In this document: positions 35,681-43,437 of the stretch, one piece after another | Numbering within the stretch: the stretch's first letter is position 1 | Layout of the letters: each line of letters begins with the position of its first letter | Assembly (NCBI GenBank): GCA_017397655.1 | Contig: JAFQIG010000044.1 | Location: 1-56,102, forward strand | Length of the DNA stretch: 56,102 bases | Direction: 5' to 3' | From: Clostridia bacterium | GTDB lineage: Bacteria; Bacillota; Clostridia; Oscillospirales; Acutalibacteraceae | Translations under genes and position numbers: made by a program | Notes under the pieces: generated by a model | What the model was told of the DNA's origin: nothing | The model's database searches: none | The model's input: only the letters and a program-made list of their open reading frames with translations

Positions 35681-37507
35681 ATGTCAAAAATTATCGGTAT
35701 TGACTTAGGTACAACAAACTCATGCGTTTCCGTTATCGAAGGCGGCGAAGCAGTAGTTATCACAAACGCTGAAGGCGCAAGAACAACTCCCTCTGTCGTG
35801 GCTTTCGGCAAAAACGGCGAAAGAATGGTAGGTCAGGTCGCAAAGCGTCAGGCTATCACCAATCCCGACCGCACGGTAGCTTCCATCAAGCGTCAGATGG
35901 GTACTGATTATCATGTAAAAGTAGATGATAAAAAGTTTACTCCCCAGGAAATCTCTGCTATGATTCTTCAGAAGCTTAAGCTCGATGCAGAAAACTATCT
36001 TGGCGAAAAGGTAAGCGAAGCTGTTATCACCGTTCCCGCATACTTCACAGACTCTCAGCGTCAGGCAACTAAAGACGCAGGTAAGATCGCAGGTCTTGAT
36101 GTAAAGAGAATCATCAATGAACCGACAGCTGCCGCTCTTGCATACGGTATCGACAAGGAAAACGATCAGAAGATTATGGTATTTGACCTTGGCGGCGGTA
36201 CTTTCGACGTTTCCATCATCGAAATGGGTGACGGTGTTCAGGAAGTTCTCGCTACTGCAGGTAACAACCGTCTCGGCGGCGACGACTTCGATCAGAAGAT
36301 CATCGACTGGCTCGCTGAAGAATTCAAAAAGGAAAACGGCATCGATCTTCGTGGCGATAAGATGGTTATGCAAAGACTCAAGGACGCTGCAGAAAAAGCT
36401 AAAATCGAGCTTTCCAGCGTAACAACTTCCTCCATCAGCCTTCCCTTCATCACAGCTGATGCTACAGGCCCCAAGCACCTTGAGACTACACTCACAAGAG
36501 CTAAGTTCAATGAGCTCACTTCTTCACTTGTTGACGCTACAATGGGTCCCGTTCGTCAGGCTATCTCTGACAGCGGTCTCAATGTTTCCGAAATTGACAA
36601 GGTTCTCATGGTCGGCGGTTCTTCAAGAATCCCTGCAGTTCAGGAAGCTGTTCAGAAGTATCTCGGCAAAGAGCCTTTCAAGGGAATCAACCCCGATGAA
36701 TGTGTTGCTATGGGTGCTGCAATTCAGGCAGGCGTTCTCGGCGGCGAAGTTCAGGGTCTCCTTCTTCTTGACGTTACTCCCCTTTCTCTCGTTATCGAGA
36801 CTATGGGCGGTATAAATACAAAGATCATCGACCGCAACACAACCATCCCCGTAAAGAAGAGCCAGATCTTCTCCACAGCAGTTGATAATCAGCCTTCTGT
36901 TGAAGTTCACGTACTTCAGGGTGAACGTGAATTCGCTAAGGATAACAAGACTCTCGGTGTATTCCATCTTGACGGCATTATGCCTGCTCGCAGAGGCGTT
37001 CCGCAGATCGAAGTAACATTTGACATCGATGCTAACGGTATCGTTCATGTTTCCGCAAAGGATCTCGGCACAGGCAAGGAGCAGTCCATCTCCATCACCT
37101 CCTCAACAAATATGTCCAAGGATGACATCGAAAAGGCTGTCAGAGAAGCTGAGCAGTTCGCACAGGAAGACAAGGAAAGAAGAGAAGCTGTTGACACAAG
37201 AAACAACGCTGATCAGATGGTTTACCAGTGTGAAAAGCTTCTCAGCGAAGAGGGTGACAAGTTCACAGACGATGACAAGAGTGCTCTGAACGAAAAGATC
37301 GACGCTCTCAAAGAAGCTCTCAAGGGCGAGGACATCAACCTCATCAAGTCCCGTCAGGAAGAGCTTACACAGAAGTTCTACGAGATCTCCGAAAAGCTTT
37401 ATAAGGCTGCTCAGGGTGCTGCAGGCGAACAGGGATTTGATCCGAACGCAGCAGCAGGCGGATATCAGGAAGCAAACTATACTGACGTTCCCGAAGATAA
37501 CGACTAA
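35681..37507 (+). CDS. dnaK: Chaperone DnaK (Hsp70)
   Basis: 608 aa; ATG at 35681 with GGAGG 7-8 nt upstream. ATP-dependent folding chaperone. The nucleotide-binding domain starts [16 protein letters not shown], with [17 protein letters not shown], the [12 protein letters not shown] phosphate loop and [11 protein letters not shown]. The substrate-binding domain has the [17 protein letters not shown] hydrophobic linker region and [10 protein letters not shown]. The lid is helical and the tail is [13 protein letters not shown] rather than the EEVD-like ends of some homologues. As in other Gram-positive DnaKs, the NBD lacks the longer loop of the proteobacterial form. The stem-loop at 37524-37550 separates it from dnaJ. 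Confidence 0.98.
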   Translation: MSKIIGIDLGTTNSCVSVIEGGEAVVITNAEGARTTPSVVAFGKNGERMVGQVAKRQAITNPDRTVASIKRQMGTDYHVKVDDKKFTPQEISAMILQKLKLDAENYLGEKVSEAVITVPAYFTDSQRQATKDAGKIAGLDVKRIINEPTAAALAYGIDKENDQKIMVFDLGGGTFDVSIIEMGDGVQEVLATAGNNRLGGDDFDQKIIDWLAEEFKKENGIDLRGDKMVMQRLKDAAEKAKIELSSVTTSSISLPFITADATGPKHLETTLTRAKFNELTSSLVDATMGPVRQAISDSGLNVSEIDKVLMVGGSSRIPAVQEAVQKYLGKEPFKGINPDECVAMGAAIQAGVLGGEVQGLLLLDVTPLSLVIETMGGINTKIIDRNTTIPVKKSQIFSTAVDNQPSVEVHVLQGEREFAKDNKTLGVFHLDGIMPARRGVPQIEVTFDIDANGIVHVSAKDLGTGKEQSISITSSTNMSKDDIEKAVREAEQFAQEDKERREAVDTRNNADQMVYQCEKLLSEEGDKFTDDDKSALNEKIDALKEALKGEDINLIKSRQEELTQKFYEISEKLYKAAQGAAGEQGFDPNAAAGGYQEANYTDVPEDND

Positions 37508-37523
37508 TTTTAAATCAACATCG

Positions 37524-37550
37524 GCGCAAGGCGGCATATCCGTCTTGCGC
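37524..37550 (+). other. dnaK-dnaJ intercistronic stem-loop
   Basis: GCGCAAG (37524-37530) pairs with CTTGCGC (37544-37550); GCGG (37531-37534) and CCGT (37540-37543) extend the stem to 11 bp with one G-U pair around a 5-nt loop. No U-run follows, so processing, mRNA stability or partial attenuation is more likely than termination. Confidence 0.55.
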
Positions 37551-37572
37551 ACGGTTGTGAAAAGGGGCAATT

Positions 37573-38736
37573 ATGGCCGATAAAAGAGACTATTACGAAG
37601 TGCTCGGCGTAGACAAAAGTGCGAGCGACGATGAAATAAAAAAAGCATATCGAAAAAAAGCAAAGCAATATCACCCCGACCTGAATCCCAACAATCCTGA
37701 AGCAGAAGCAAAGTTTAAGGAAGCCAACGAAGCATACGAGGTTCTCTCCGATGCACAGAAAAAATCCCGCTATGACCAGTTCGGTCACGCAGGTGTTGAT
37801 CCCAATTACGGTGCAGGCGGTGCCGGTGGCGGCTTCGGTGGCGGTTTCGGCGGAATGGACTTCGATCTCGGTGACATCTTCGGAAGCTTCTTCGGCGGCG
37901 GATTCGGAGGCGGTTCACGTCAGTCCAATCCCAATGCTCCGAGAAAAGGCGAGGATGTTCAGGAACGCATCACAATCTCGTTTGAAGAGGCTGCAAAAGG
38001 TTGTCAGCGTACTGTTGAAGTGTCCAGAATAGAAGTCTGCAACGAATGCGGAGGCAGCGGCGCTTCAAAAGGAACCACAGCGAAAACCTGCCCCGACTGT
38101 GGCGGCAGAGGCCAGGTTCAGACTCAGCAGCGTACACCTTTTGGTGTTATTTCAACTGCTAAACCTTGTCCTAAATGTTCGGGAAAAGGCAAGGTTATAG
38201 AATCTCCGTGTCAGAAATGCCGCGGCGGCGGTCGCGTCCGCAAACGTGTTTCTGTTGAAGTCAACATACCTGCAGGCATTGACGATCAGCAGGTCATCAA
38301 CGTACGTGGCGAAGGATGCAAAGGTATCAACGCAGGTCCCTCCGGTGACCTTCACATAATTGTTTTTGTCCGTCCTCACCCGTTCTTTGAACGCGAAGGC
38401 TACGACGTCTGGTATAATGTTACCGTCAGCTTTGCACAGGCAACACTCGGTGCATCACTTCTTATCCCCACTCTTGACGGTAAGGTCAAATGGGATCTTC
38501 CTGCCGGTACCCAGCCGGGCGAAGTGTTTATGCTTCGCGGAAAAGGTATTCAGAAGCTTAACAGCCGCGATAAGGGTAATCAGCTGTTACGTGTTATTGT
38601 TGAGGTTCCCAAAAAGCTGAACGACAAACAAAAAGAATTAATTCGTCAGCTTGGCGAAGAGTTCAACTCCCCTGCAGAAACATCCGATCAGAAGGATGAA
38701 AAGCACGGCGGTTTCTTCGGTAAAAAGAAAAAATAA
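37573..38736 (+). CDS. dnaJ: Chaperone DnaJ (Hsp40)
   Basis: 387 aa; ATG at 37573 after AAAGGGG. It stimulates the ATPase of DnaK and delivers substrates. J domain with HPD ([10 protein letters not shown], about 34-43), a Gly/Phe-rich linker (about 75-125, FGGGFGG repeats), four zinc-binding motifs [24 protein letters not shown] and CQKCRGGG (about 155-220), and the C-terminal substrate domain ([31 protein letters not shown]). All hallmarks are intact and length is normal. Last gene of the CIRCE operon, ending at a strong terminator. Confidence 0.98.
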   Translation: MADKRDYYEVLGVDKSASDDEIKKAYRKKAKQYHPDLNPNNPEAEAKFKEANEAYEVLSDAQKKSRYDQFGHAGVDPNYGAGGAGGGFGGGFGGMDFDLGDIFGSFFGGGFGGGSRQSNPNAPRKGEDVQERITISFEEAAKGCQRTVEVSRIEVCNECGGSGASKGTTAKTCPDCGGRGQVQTQQRTPFGVISTAKPCPKCSGKGKVIESPCQKCRGGGRVRKRVSVEVNIPAGIDDQQVINVRGEGCKGINAGPSGDLHIIVFVRPHPFFEREGYDVWYNVTVSFAQATLGASLLIPTLDGKVKWDLPAGTQPGEVFMLRGKGIQKLNSRDKGNQLLRVIVEVPKKLNDKQKELIRQLGEEFNSPAETSDQKDEKHGGFFGKKKK

Positions 38737-38741
38737 AAAAT

Positions 38742-38776
38742 ATAACCGGCTTGTGAGCTTATCACAAACCGGTTAT
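38742..38776. terminator. Bidirectional terminator after dnaJ
   Basis: ATAACCGG (38742-38749) pairs with CCGGTTAT (38769-38776), and TTGTGA (38751-38756) with TCACAA (38762-38767). A-rich sequence before and T-rich sequence after serve both dnaJ and the convergent tetR. Confidence 0.85.
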
Positions 38777-38781
38777 TCGTT

Positions 38782-39345
38782 TTATAATCCCTTTCGTGCC
38801 AATCCCAGCACACCCTGAGTCGTTGCCATTGCGACAAATCGGGCAATCTCTTCAGCCGATTCTTTGCCGTCAATCAGCCATCTGCGCACAACGCCGAGAC
38901 ATCCTGACGCCGTAAATGCATAAAGATACTCCATTATATCCGGTTGAAGCAAGAGAGACCCGAATATATTCTTTCCTTTCAGAAATGCCAATATCTCTCC
39001 CTGTAATTCGATAGTACAGTTTTCGCCCAGCATTGCCATAACAATGTGCTTGTTATCCTGGAGATAACCGTAAATTCTTGTTAACATTTCACCGGATCTT
39101 TCGATATTTGCCGAAAAATATGAGGAATCCATTATCTGATCGATACCACCCACCAGCTCGTCAAAAATCTGCTTTTGCAGATCAAACTGATCTATATAAT
39201 GAGAGTAAAATGTTCCTCTGTTAACATCGGCTTTTTCACAAAGCTCTTTAACCGTAATTTTGCCGATAGGTTTTTCATACATAAGATCGATCAGAGCATT
39301 TTTTAACACCATTCTTGTATATCGAACACGTCTGTCACTTTTCAC
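38782..39345 (-). CDS. TetR/AcrR-family transcriptional regulator
   Basis: 187 aa from a GTG at 39345 (GGGGGTG about 8 nt upstream). The N-terminal helix-turn-helix is clear: RYTRMVLKNALIDLMYEKPIGKITVKEL then CEKADVNRGTFYSHYIDQFDL (about 35-56). The remainder is helical, as expected of a TetR ligand-binding and dimerisation domain (TetR_C of the type common in clostridial DhaS-like regulators). The ligand is unknown. No efflux or target gene adjoins it; upstream lies a long non-coding stretch with a candidate RNA. Its own promoter at 39389-39417 has no obvious palindrome, so the operator could not be identified. Confidence 0.88.
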   Translation of the reverse strand: MKSDRRVRYTRMVLKNALIDLMYEKPIGKITVKELCEKADVNRGTFYSHYIDQFDLQKQIFDELVGGIDQIMDSSYFSANIERSGEMLTRIYGYLQDNKHIVMAMLGENCTIELQGEILAFLKGKNIFGSLLLQPDIMEYLYAFTASGCLGVVRRWLIDGKESAEEIARFVAMATTQGVLGLARKGL

Positions 39346-39388
39346 TGTTTTACACCCCCGAAAAAACTCTGTTATTCCACCCGAATAT

Positions 39389-39417
39389 ATTCTAACTCAT
39401 TTTTACAGATAAATCAA
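39389..39417 (-). promoter_or_regulatory. Promoter of tetR-family gene
   Basis: Minus strand TTGATT (39417-39412), 17-nt spacer, TAGAAT (39394-39389), about 40 nt upstream of the GTG start. Confidence 0.6.
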
Positions 39418-39451
39418 CACCGAATACTAAAATCATCACAAAAATTTTTAA

Positions 39452-39480
39452 TTGACATCGTGTTCATAATATTTTAGACA
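39452..39480 (+). promoter_or_regulatory. Possible promoter of the candidate RNA
   Basis: TTGACA (39452-39457), 17 nt, then TAGACA (39475-39480), a weak -10. The start site would fall within 2-4 nt of the closing stem of the RNA at 39484, which supports the assignment. Confidence 0.4.
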
Positions 39481-39483
39481 GTT

Positions 39484-39593
39484 AAAGCGATTTGTTTTAT
39501 CACTTTATAAAAAAAGGTGATGAACAGACAAAGGTACGCCGAGAGGCGAAGTTTGTTCGTAGTATAAAACAAAATCCGAAATCGCTTTTTATT
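39484..39593 (+). ncRNA. Candidate structured small RNA with three-way junction
   Basis: AAAGCGATTT (39484-39493) pairs with AAATCGCTTT (39579-39588), and GTTTTAT (39494-39500) with ATAAAAC (39564-39570). Inside are two arms: CACTTT/AAAGGTG (39501-39519, one bulge) and a longer arm with GAA...CAAA/TTTGTTC closed by CGCC-GAGA-GGCG (39537-39548), a GNRA tetraloop on the plus strand. The closing stem is followed by TTTATTC, terminator-like. No coding potential or known RNA family was recognised. It occupies the gap between tetR and the small secreted-protein cluster. Confidence 0.45.
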
Positions 39594-39607
39594 CATATAA
39601 TAATTTC

Positions 39608-39642
39608 GGGGTTTTTGCAGGCTCATCTCCTGCAAAAACCCC
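39608..39642. terminator. 14-bp hairpin, probable terminator of the small secreted-protein cluster
   Basis: GGGGTTTTTGCAGG (39608-39621) and CCTGCAAAAACCCC (39629-39642) pair perfectly around 7 nt. It lies 60 bp past the stop of the last cluster gene. U-runs are weak on both sides, so it may serve as a transcript-end stabiliser for either strand. Confidence 0.6.
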
Positions 39643-39702
39643 TTGCCATATATAGTTTTATACGGTCTTCGTTTTTTTACATTCCCTTATGAAAAACTAA
39701 TC

Positions 39703-39918
39703 TTATGCAAACCAACCTGCGATTGTAAGATAAATCTTATCAATTGAGCCGAGGAAGTACTTAAAGAAAAGCTTGATATTTTCAAAAAGTACTGTGATGA
39801 GACCATAGTTTGTGAGTGTTACTTCTTTTGCTTCTTCTGTGCCTGCAAAAGCTGTAACGGAAAGCACCAATACCATCATCGTTGCAACTGCGATTATGGA
39901 AGCTATTTTTTTACGCAT
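39703..39918 (-). CDS. Small secreted protein 5 (71 aa) of tandem cluster
   Basis: 71 aa; ATG at 39918 after GGGAGG. Signal peptide about 1-25 (MRKKIASIIAVATMMVLVLS, then TAFAG). The mature part is only about 46 residues and consists mainly of an amphipathic, aromatic-rich helix region (VLFENIKLFFKYFLGSIDKI) ending TIAGWFA. It looks like the C-terminal tail of its larger neighbours without their beta-rich part. It could be membrane-active or bacteriocin-like, but no cleavage or export partner is present. No known family. Last gene of the five-gene run. Confidence 0.65.
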   Translation of the reverse strand: MRKKIASIIAVATMMVLVLSVTAFAGTEEAKEVTLTNYGLITVLFENIKLFFKYFLGSIDKIYLTIAGWFA

Positions 39919-39938
39919 TATATTTTCCTCCCTTTACC

Positions 39939-40637
39939 TTATGCTGCCGGCTTTGTGCCGAAAATCAGCTCATAGAAGAAATTGCCGATATAAAGGAAAC
40001 CGTTGCTGATGAAGTTAATAACTGCCGTAAACGGCTTGAAGATTGCCTTCCAGATAGAGAACGTCTTGTCAACGATATAATCGAAATCCTCGGAGTCGTC
40101 TTCAACCGCTACCTTACGGTTCTTTTCCCAGACAGCAGCAACCTTGATTTCGTTTGCCGTTGCATTGAACTCATAAATAACCCAGCCGACGAAAGTGTTT
40201 TCTTCGGAATAAGCGATGGTAAAGTCTGTATAGTCAATACCTTCGATAGTTGCTGTGTAGGGCTTTTTCTTACCGGAGTTGGCTTCTGAGAAGTATTCCT
40301 TACCGGAAATGCTGAAAGCGAGGTTGTTCTTGTCGGAAGCTACCCACTTACTGCCTGATACGTTAACAGCATCTGCATCGGGATAGTAGAGGATCTTGAG
40401 AGCCTTGGACTTATAAGTAACGATTGTGTCGCCTTCTTTAAGGATGGTTGCACTATCATTACCTGCTGCAAGGTATGTAACTGTTGAAAAGTCGGGATCT
40501 TCACTGATCTCGTACTCATTGATTGTAACTTCGGGTTCTGTTGCGGGTTCTGTGGTTTCCTCTTCAGCAAAAACAGTAATGCAGGAAGCCGAGAACAGCA
40601 TTAAAACAGCAAGAAGTGCTGCAAGAAATTTTTTCAT
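39939..40637 (-). CDS. Small secreted protein 4 (232 aa) of tandem cluster
   Basis: 232 aa from the ATG at 40637; an ATG 9 nt upstream sits too close to AAGGAAG. Signal peptide MKKFLAALLAVLMLFSASC (about 1-24), then a Glu/Thr-rich linker, a beta-rich domain of about 150 residues containing the B-repeat-like segment ENTFVGWVIYEFNATANEI...AAVWEKN, and a C-terminal hydrophobic/amphipathic region (AIFKPFTAVINFISNGFLYI, then NFFYELIFG). Shares the overall plan with the next three genes. No enzyme motif. Only 20 nt separate it from the 71-aa gene. Confidence 0.7.
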   Translation of the reverse strand: MKKFLAALLAVLMLFSASCITVFAEEETTEPATEPEVTINEYEISEDPDFSTVTYLAAGNDSATILKEGDTIVTYKSKALKILYYPDADAVNVSGSKWVASDKNNLAFSISGKEYFSEANSGKKKPYTATIEGIDYTDFTIAYSEENTFVGWVIYEFNATANEIKVAAVWEKNRKVAVEDDSEDFDYIVDKTFSIWKAIFKPFTAVINFISNGFLYIGNFFYELIFGTKPAA

Positions 40638-40669
40638 GTTTGTCATCTTCCTTTCAGATTTAACTGTTA

Positions 40670-41383
40670 TTATTTACCGAGAAGCTTTGCCCAGAATTCT
40701 ACCATGGGAGGAACGATCTTGAGGAGAATGTCGCCTACCCAATCAAGGTACTTGAGCCAGCCTGTGTAAAGAGATTCAAGGAAGGATTCAAAGCCGTTGG
40801 GTTCACGTGTTTCAAATACAGCCTGAAGCGTCATCTTGATCTCATACTCGGTATCGGAAAGAGATGTAATCTCCCAAGCTGTGATATCGGTATACTGAAG
40901 AAGAGTTGTCTTTGCGTACTCGTAGTCAACAAAGAGCTCGACTTCCTTATCTTCGTCCTTTTCGTCCTTGTACTTAAGCTCAACAGCAGCCTTGAATGTA
41001 CCGTTTTCAACTTCCATTTCATTGACTGTATCGCCTACGCCGAGAACTGTATAGGAACCCTTGTAAAGATCACCGCTGGTGAAGGAAGCAATGTTATCTC
41101 TGAAGGAAACAACGCCCTTGAAGGTATCCTCTGCAAAGAGAGACTGACACTCACTTGTAACGTTATCTCTGTCATCCTTGCCGACTGTGTATGTAACCAT
41201 CAGGCTGTCACAGGTGGTAAAGGCAGATGTAATCTTGTCGCCGGGCTTAAGACGCTGTCCGACATAGTAACCTGAGGGAGAAAGAGTAGGTTCTGTTGTG
41301 CCCTCATCAGCTGCAAAAGCACCGACTGCAAGGCATCCGAAAGCTGTGATAACAGCAAGGAGGATTGCTAAAAACTTTTTCAT
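40670..41383 (-). CDS. Small secreted protein 3 (237 aa) of tandem cluster
   Basis: 237 aa; ATG at 41383 after AAGGAG. Signal peptide MKKFLAILLAVITAFGCLAV (about 1-24). The mature protein starts with a Thr/Pro linker and GQRLKPGDKITSAF, a PGD segment recalling the cohesin-like neighbours at the left end of the window, then charged beta strands (KYKDEKDEDKEVELFVDYEY). The C-terminus is an amphipathic helix pair (GFESFLESLYTGWLKYLDWV, then VPPMVEFWAKLLGK). No family recognised. Same orientation and spacing as its neighbours, implying an operon. Confidence 0.7.
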   Translation of the reverse strand: MKKFLAILLAVITAFGCLAVGAFAADEGTTEPTLSPSGYYVGQRLKPGDKITSAFTTCDSLMVTYTVGKDDRDNVTSECQSLFAEDTFKGVVSFRDNIASFTSGDLYKGSYTVLGVGDTVNEMEVENGTFKAAVELKYKDEKDEDKEVELFVDYEYAKTTLLQYTDITAWEITSLSDTEYEIKMTLQAVFETREPNGFESFLESLYTGWLKYLDWVGDILLKIVPPMVEFWAKLLGK

Positions 41384-41411
41384 AACTGTATATCTCCTTT
41401 TACCTTAAACA

Positions 41412-42104
41412 TCAAACAAAGAAAGCAGCTATACGCTTGAACAAATCAGCAAGATACTCTGTCAGAGCATCGATGTATGTCTTCATATAGCCACGGAAGA
41501 GCTCCAAAAAGCCCTGCCAACCTGTGAGTGCGGGAATTTCCCACTCTGCAACAAGAGTAACACGGTTGAATTCTTTTCCTGAGTAAACAGAAGTAACTCT
41601 CCATGCCTTGAAAGCATAGTCGAGCCCGCTCTTGAAGTCGATAGCGATGTTTGTGCTTCTTACAGCACCCTTGAACGCATAGTCTGTACGCTTGCCTAAT
41701 TCAAGAACTGCATATCCGGATGCATCATAGTCCGTAAACTTTGTATAACCTGCTGCGCTGGCAGATTCGGAACCGTCGTTAAAATCTGTAGTGTATTCAA
41801 CAATAAGAATTTCGCTGATAGAGGGAGCAGTTGTTGTCTCTTCCTCTGTTTCTTCTGCTGCATCAACAGCTTCTGTTGTTTCTTCCTCTTCATCCTTTTC
41901 AACAAGGATGATTGTATCCGTGGGGTTGATGTAGTAGCTTTCGCCTGCTTCGATAGCAGCGATGATATCCTCAATCTTGTGCTCGACAGAAACATAAGCT
42001 TCTTCTGTCGTAGGCTCCGAAACATCCTCTGCAGAAGCTGTAACGGTTACAACGCCCAATGCCATAATTGTCGCAAGGACAAATGAAAGAATCTTTTTAA
42101 ACAT
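41412..42104 (-). CDS. Small secreted protein 2 (230 aa) of tandem cluster
   Basis: 230 aa; ATG at 42104 after GGGAGG. Signal peptide MFKKILSFVLATIMALGVVT (about 1-25). A Glu/Thr-rich low-complexity linker lies at about 72-95 (EEEETTEAVDAAEETEEETT). The beta-rich domain has a B-repeat-like end (LDYAFKAWRVTSVYSGKEFN then TLVAEWEIP). The C-terminal amphipathic helix is long (GFLELFRGYMKTYIDALTEY then LFKRIAAFFV). Function unknown; probably exported and membrane-associated. Confidence 0.7.
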   Translation of the reverse strand: MFKKILSFVLATIMALGVVTVTASAEDVSEPTTEEAYVSVEHKIEDIIAAIEAGESYYINPTDTIILVEKDEEEETTEAVDAAEETEEETTTAPSISEILIVEYTTDFNDGSESASAAGYTKFTDYDASGYAVLELGKRTDYAFKGAVRSTNIAIDFKSGLDYAFKAWRVTSVYSGKEFNRVTLVAEWEIPALTGWQGFLELFRGYMKTYIDALTEYLADLFKRIAAFFV

Positions 42105-42119
42105 TTATGTAACCTCCCA

Positions 42120-42944
42120 TTAACCTTCTACTTCGATACCGAAGAGACCGTAAAGCCAGTTTTTGAAACCTGTGCTGAAGAACAGTGAAATAACACTGTT
42201 AAGAGCCTGCGGAATTGCCTTAATAAAGCCTGCTGCGATATCAAGATAGTAGATAACCTTGTCAAGAGCCTGCTTGATGGGAGAAGCGTTGGGATCGACA
42301 ACGGGGCCTTCATCTTCGCCGCCGTCGTCAGCTTCGCCTGCATCTCTGTCCCATACAGCGTATACTTCAATAGTAACCTTTGTTGTGTTGGTAGCCTTCC
42401 ATGAAGAATACTTGTAAAGTGCCCAACCGACAAACTTTGCACCGCTGAGTGCATAGTCGATGGGAGCAGCCTCTGCCCTGATTTCGCCTGCGCCGTCCTT
42501 TGCAACTGCGTCATCACCGATACCGATGATATCGGCATATACAACTTCGCCCTTAACGAAATCGTTGGATGAAACGAATGACTTGTACTTCATGGGACTT
42601 GTTGCATAAGTTTTAATCTCTGCATACTTTTCGTCCGTAGCCTTCTGACTCCAGATGGGATTAAGAATACTCTTTTCTGCAATAGAAACGACATCGGGAT
42701 AGTAAATAACCTCGACAGTCTTACTCTTGGAAGTGATGGCTTCAAACTGAATTCTATCGCCTGCCTGAAGGATAATTACTTCACCCTCTGTGTTAGCGTT
42801 GATTCTGGGAAGACCGTCAGCATACTTGTAAAGTGTGCCTGTGAATACTTCTTCTGTTTCTGTTGTTTCCTCTGCCGCAACCGAAACCGTAGCAAACGAG
42901 AATACGGTAAGGATCGCAAGCAAGATAGCAAGAATCTTTTTCAT
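42120..42944 (-). CDS. Small secreted protein 1 (274 aa) of tandem cluster
   Basis: 274 aa from the ATG at 42944 (AAAGGAGG 11 nt upstream; the frame extends further upstream but without a site). Signal peptide MKKILAILLAILTVFSFATV (about 1-24). A beta-rich domain follows with the B-repeat-like motif LSGAKFVGWALYKYSS...EVYAVWDRD (about 180-215), an acidic Gly/Asp linker (GEADDGGEDEGPVVD), and a C-terminal hydrophobic region (AAGFIKAIPQALNSVISLFF) ending LYGLFGIEVEG. First gene after the promoter at 43015-43043, so it heads the five-gene run. Function unknown. Confidence 0.7.
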   Translation of the reverse strand: MKKILAILLAILTVFSFATVSVAAEETTETEEVFTGTLYKYADGLPRINANTEGEVIILQAGDRIQFEAITSKSKTVEVIYYPDVVSIAEKSILNPIWSQKATDEKYAEIKTYATSPMKYKSFVSSNDFVKGEVVYADIIGIGDDAVAKDGAGEIRAEAAPIDYALSGAKFVGWALYKYSSWKATNTTKVTIEVYAVWDRDAGEADDGGEDEGPVVDPNASPIKQALDKVIYYLDIAAGFIKAIPQALNSVISLFFSTGFKNWLYGLFGIEVEG

Positions 42945-43014
42945 TGCCAATGATTCCTCCTTTGAAATCACAAATAATATACCGTGAATAGAATGCCTAC
43001 TCCGATTCATTACT

Positions 43015-43043
43015 ATTGTAATAGATTTTATCAAATTAATCAA
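43015..43043 (-). promoter_or_regulatory. Promoter of the small secreted-protein cluster
   Basis: Minus strand TTGATT (43043-43038), 17-nt spacer, TACAAT (43020-43015). It gives a leader of about 65 nt before the first gene at 42944. Confidence 0.65.
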
Positions 43044-43134
43044 TAGCAAAATTGAAAATTCTTGCTTTTTTTCGGCAAAGGTTCGTCAAAAACAACATCA
43101 TACCCCTTGTATTTTCGTCATCTTGCACAAGTGA

Positions 43135-43437
43135 TCAAAAGTGATGCTCGTCAACTAAATTCTCTATAGAAACAATAAGCGATATAACGCTGCCGATCGG
43201 TGCAGGTAAGGAGCAAAGACCGTCCTGCACATCTTCTTTCAGTAAAATCCGAAAAGCACGTTCTTTTGTATCGGGCACAGTTTTTTCCATTCTGACGGAA
43301 ACTTCTCTTCCGTTCTGTATATAATCGGTTCTGTCTGCTGCTATTACTACACCGATTGCACTCGCGGCAACGCTGAGGACAACAATCTGCGTTATCAGAT
43401 AAGCATATAATATTCTAATCAATGATGTTTTCTTCAT
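43135..43437 (-). CDS. Single-pass membrane protein downstream of spoIIP
   Basis: 100 aa from the ATG at 43437 (GAGGAG 4-5 nt upstream, inside the end of spoIIP). One N-terminal membrane segment (ILYAYLITQIVVLSVAASAIGVVIAA written in two parts: ILYAYLITQIVVL and SVAASAIGVVIAA, about 8-33), then a short basic/acidic outer or lumenal part and a second mildly hydrophobic stretch near the C-terminus (IGSVISLIVSIENLV). No known family. It overlaps the 3' end of spoIIP by 23 nt, so it is translated from the same transcript and may belong to the sporulation programme. Confidence 0.6.
   Translation of the reverse strand: MKKTSLIRILYAYLITQIVVLSVAASAIGVVIAADRTDYIQNGREVSVRMEKTVPDTKERAFRILLKEDVQDGLCSLPAPIGSVISLIVSIENLVDEHHF

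Noticed and set aside
39510-39560. Hammerhead-like GGTGATGA string in the candidate RNA
   Set aside because: The required CUGAUGA is not met (G for C) and no GAAA partner lies in the right place.
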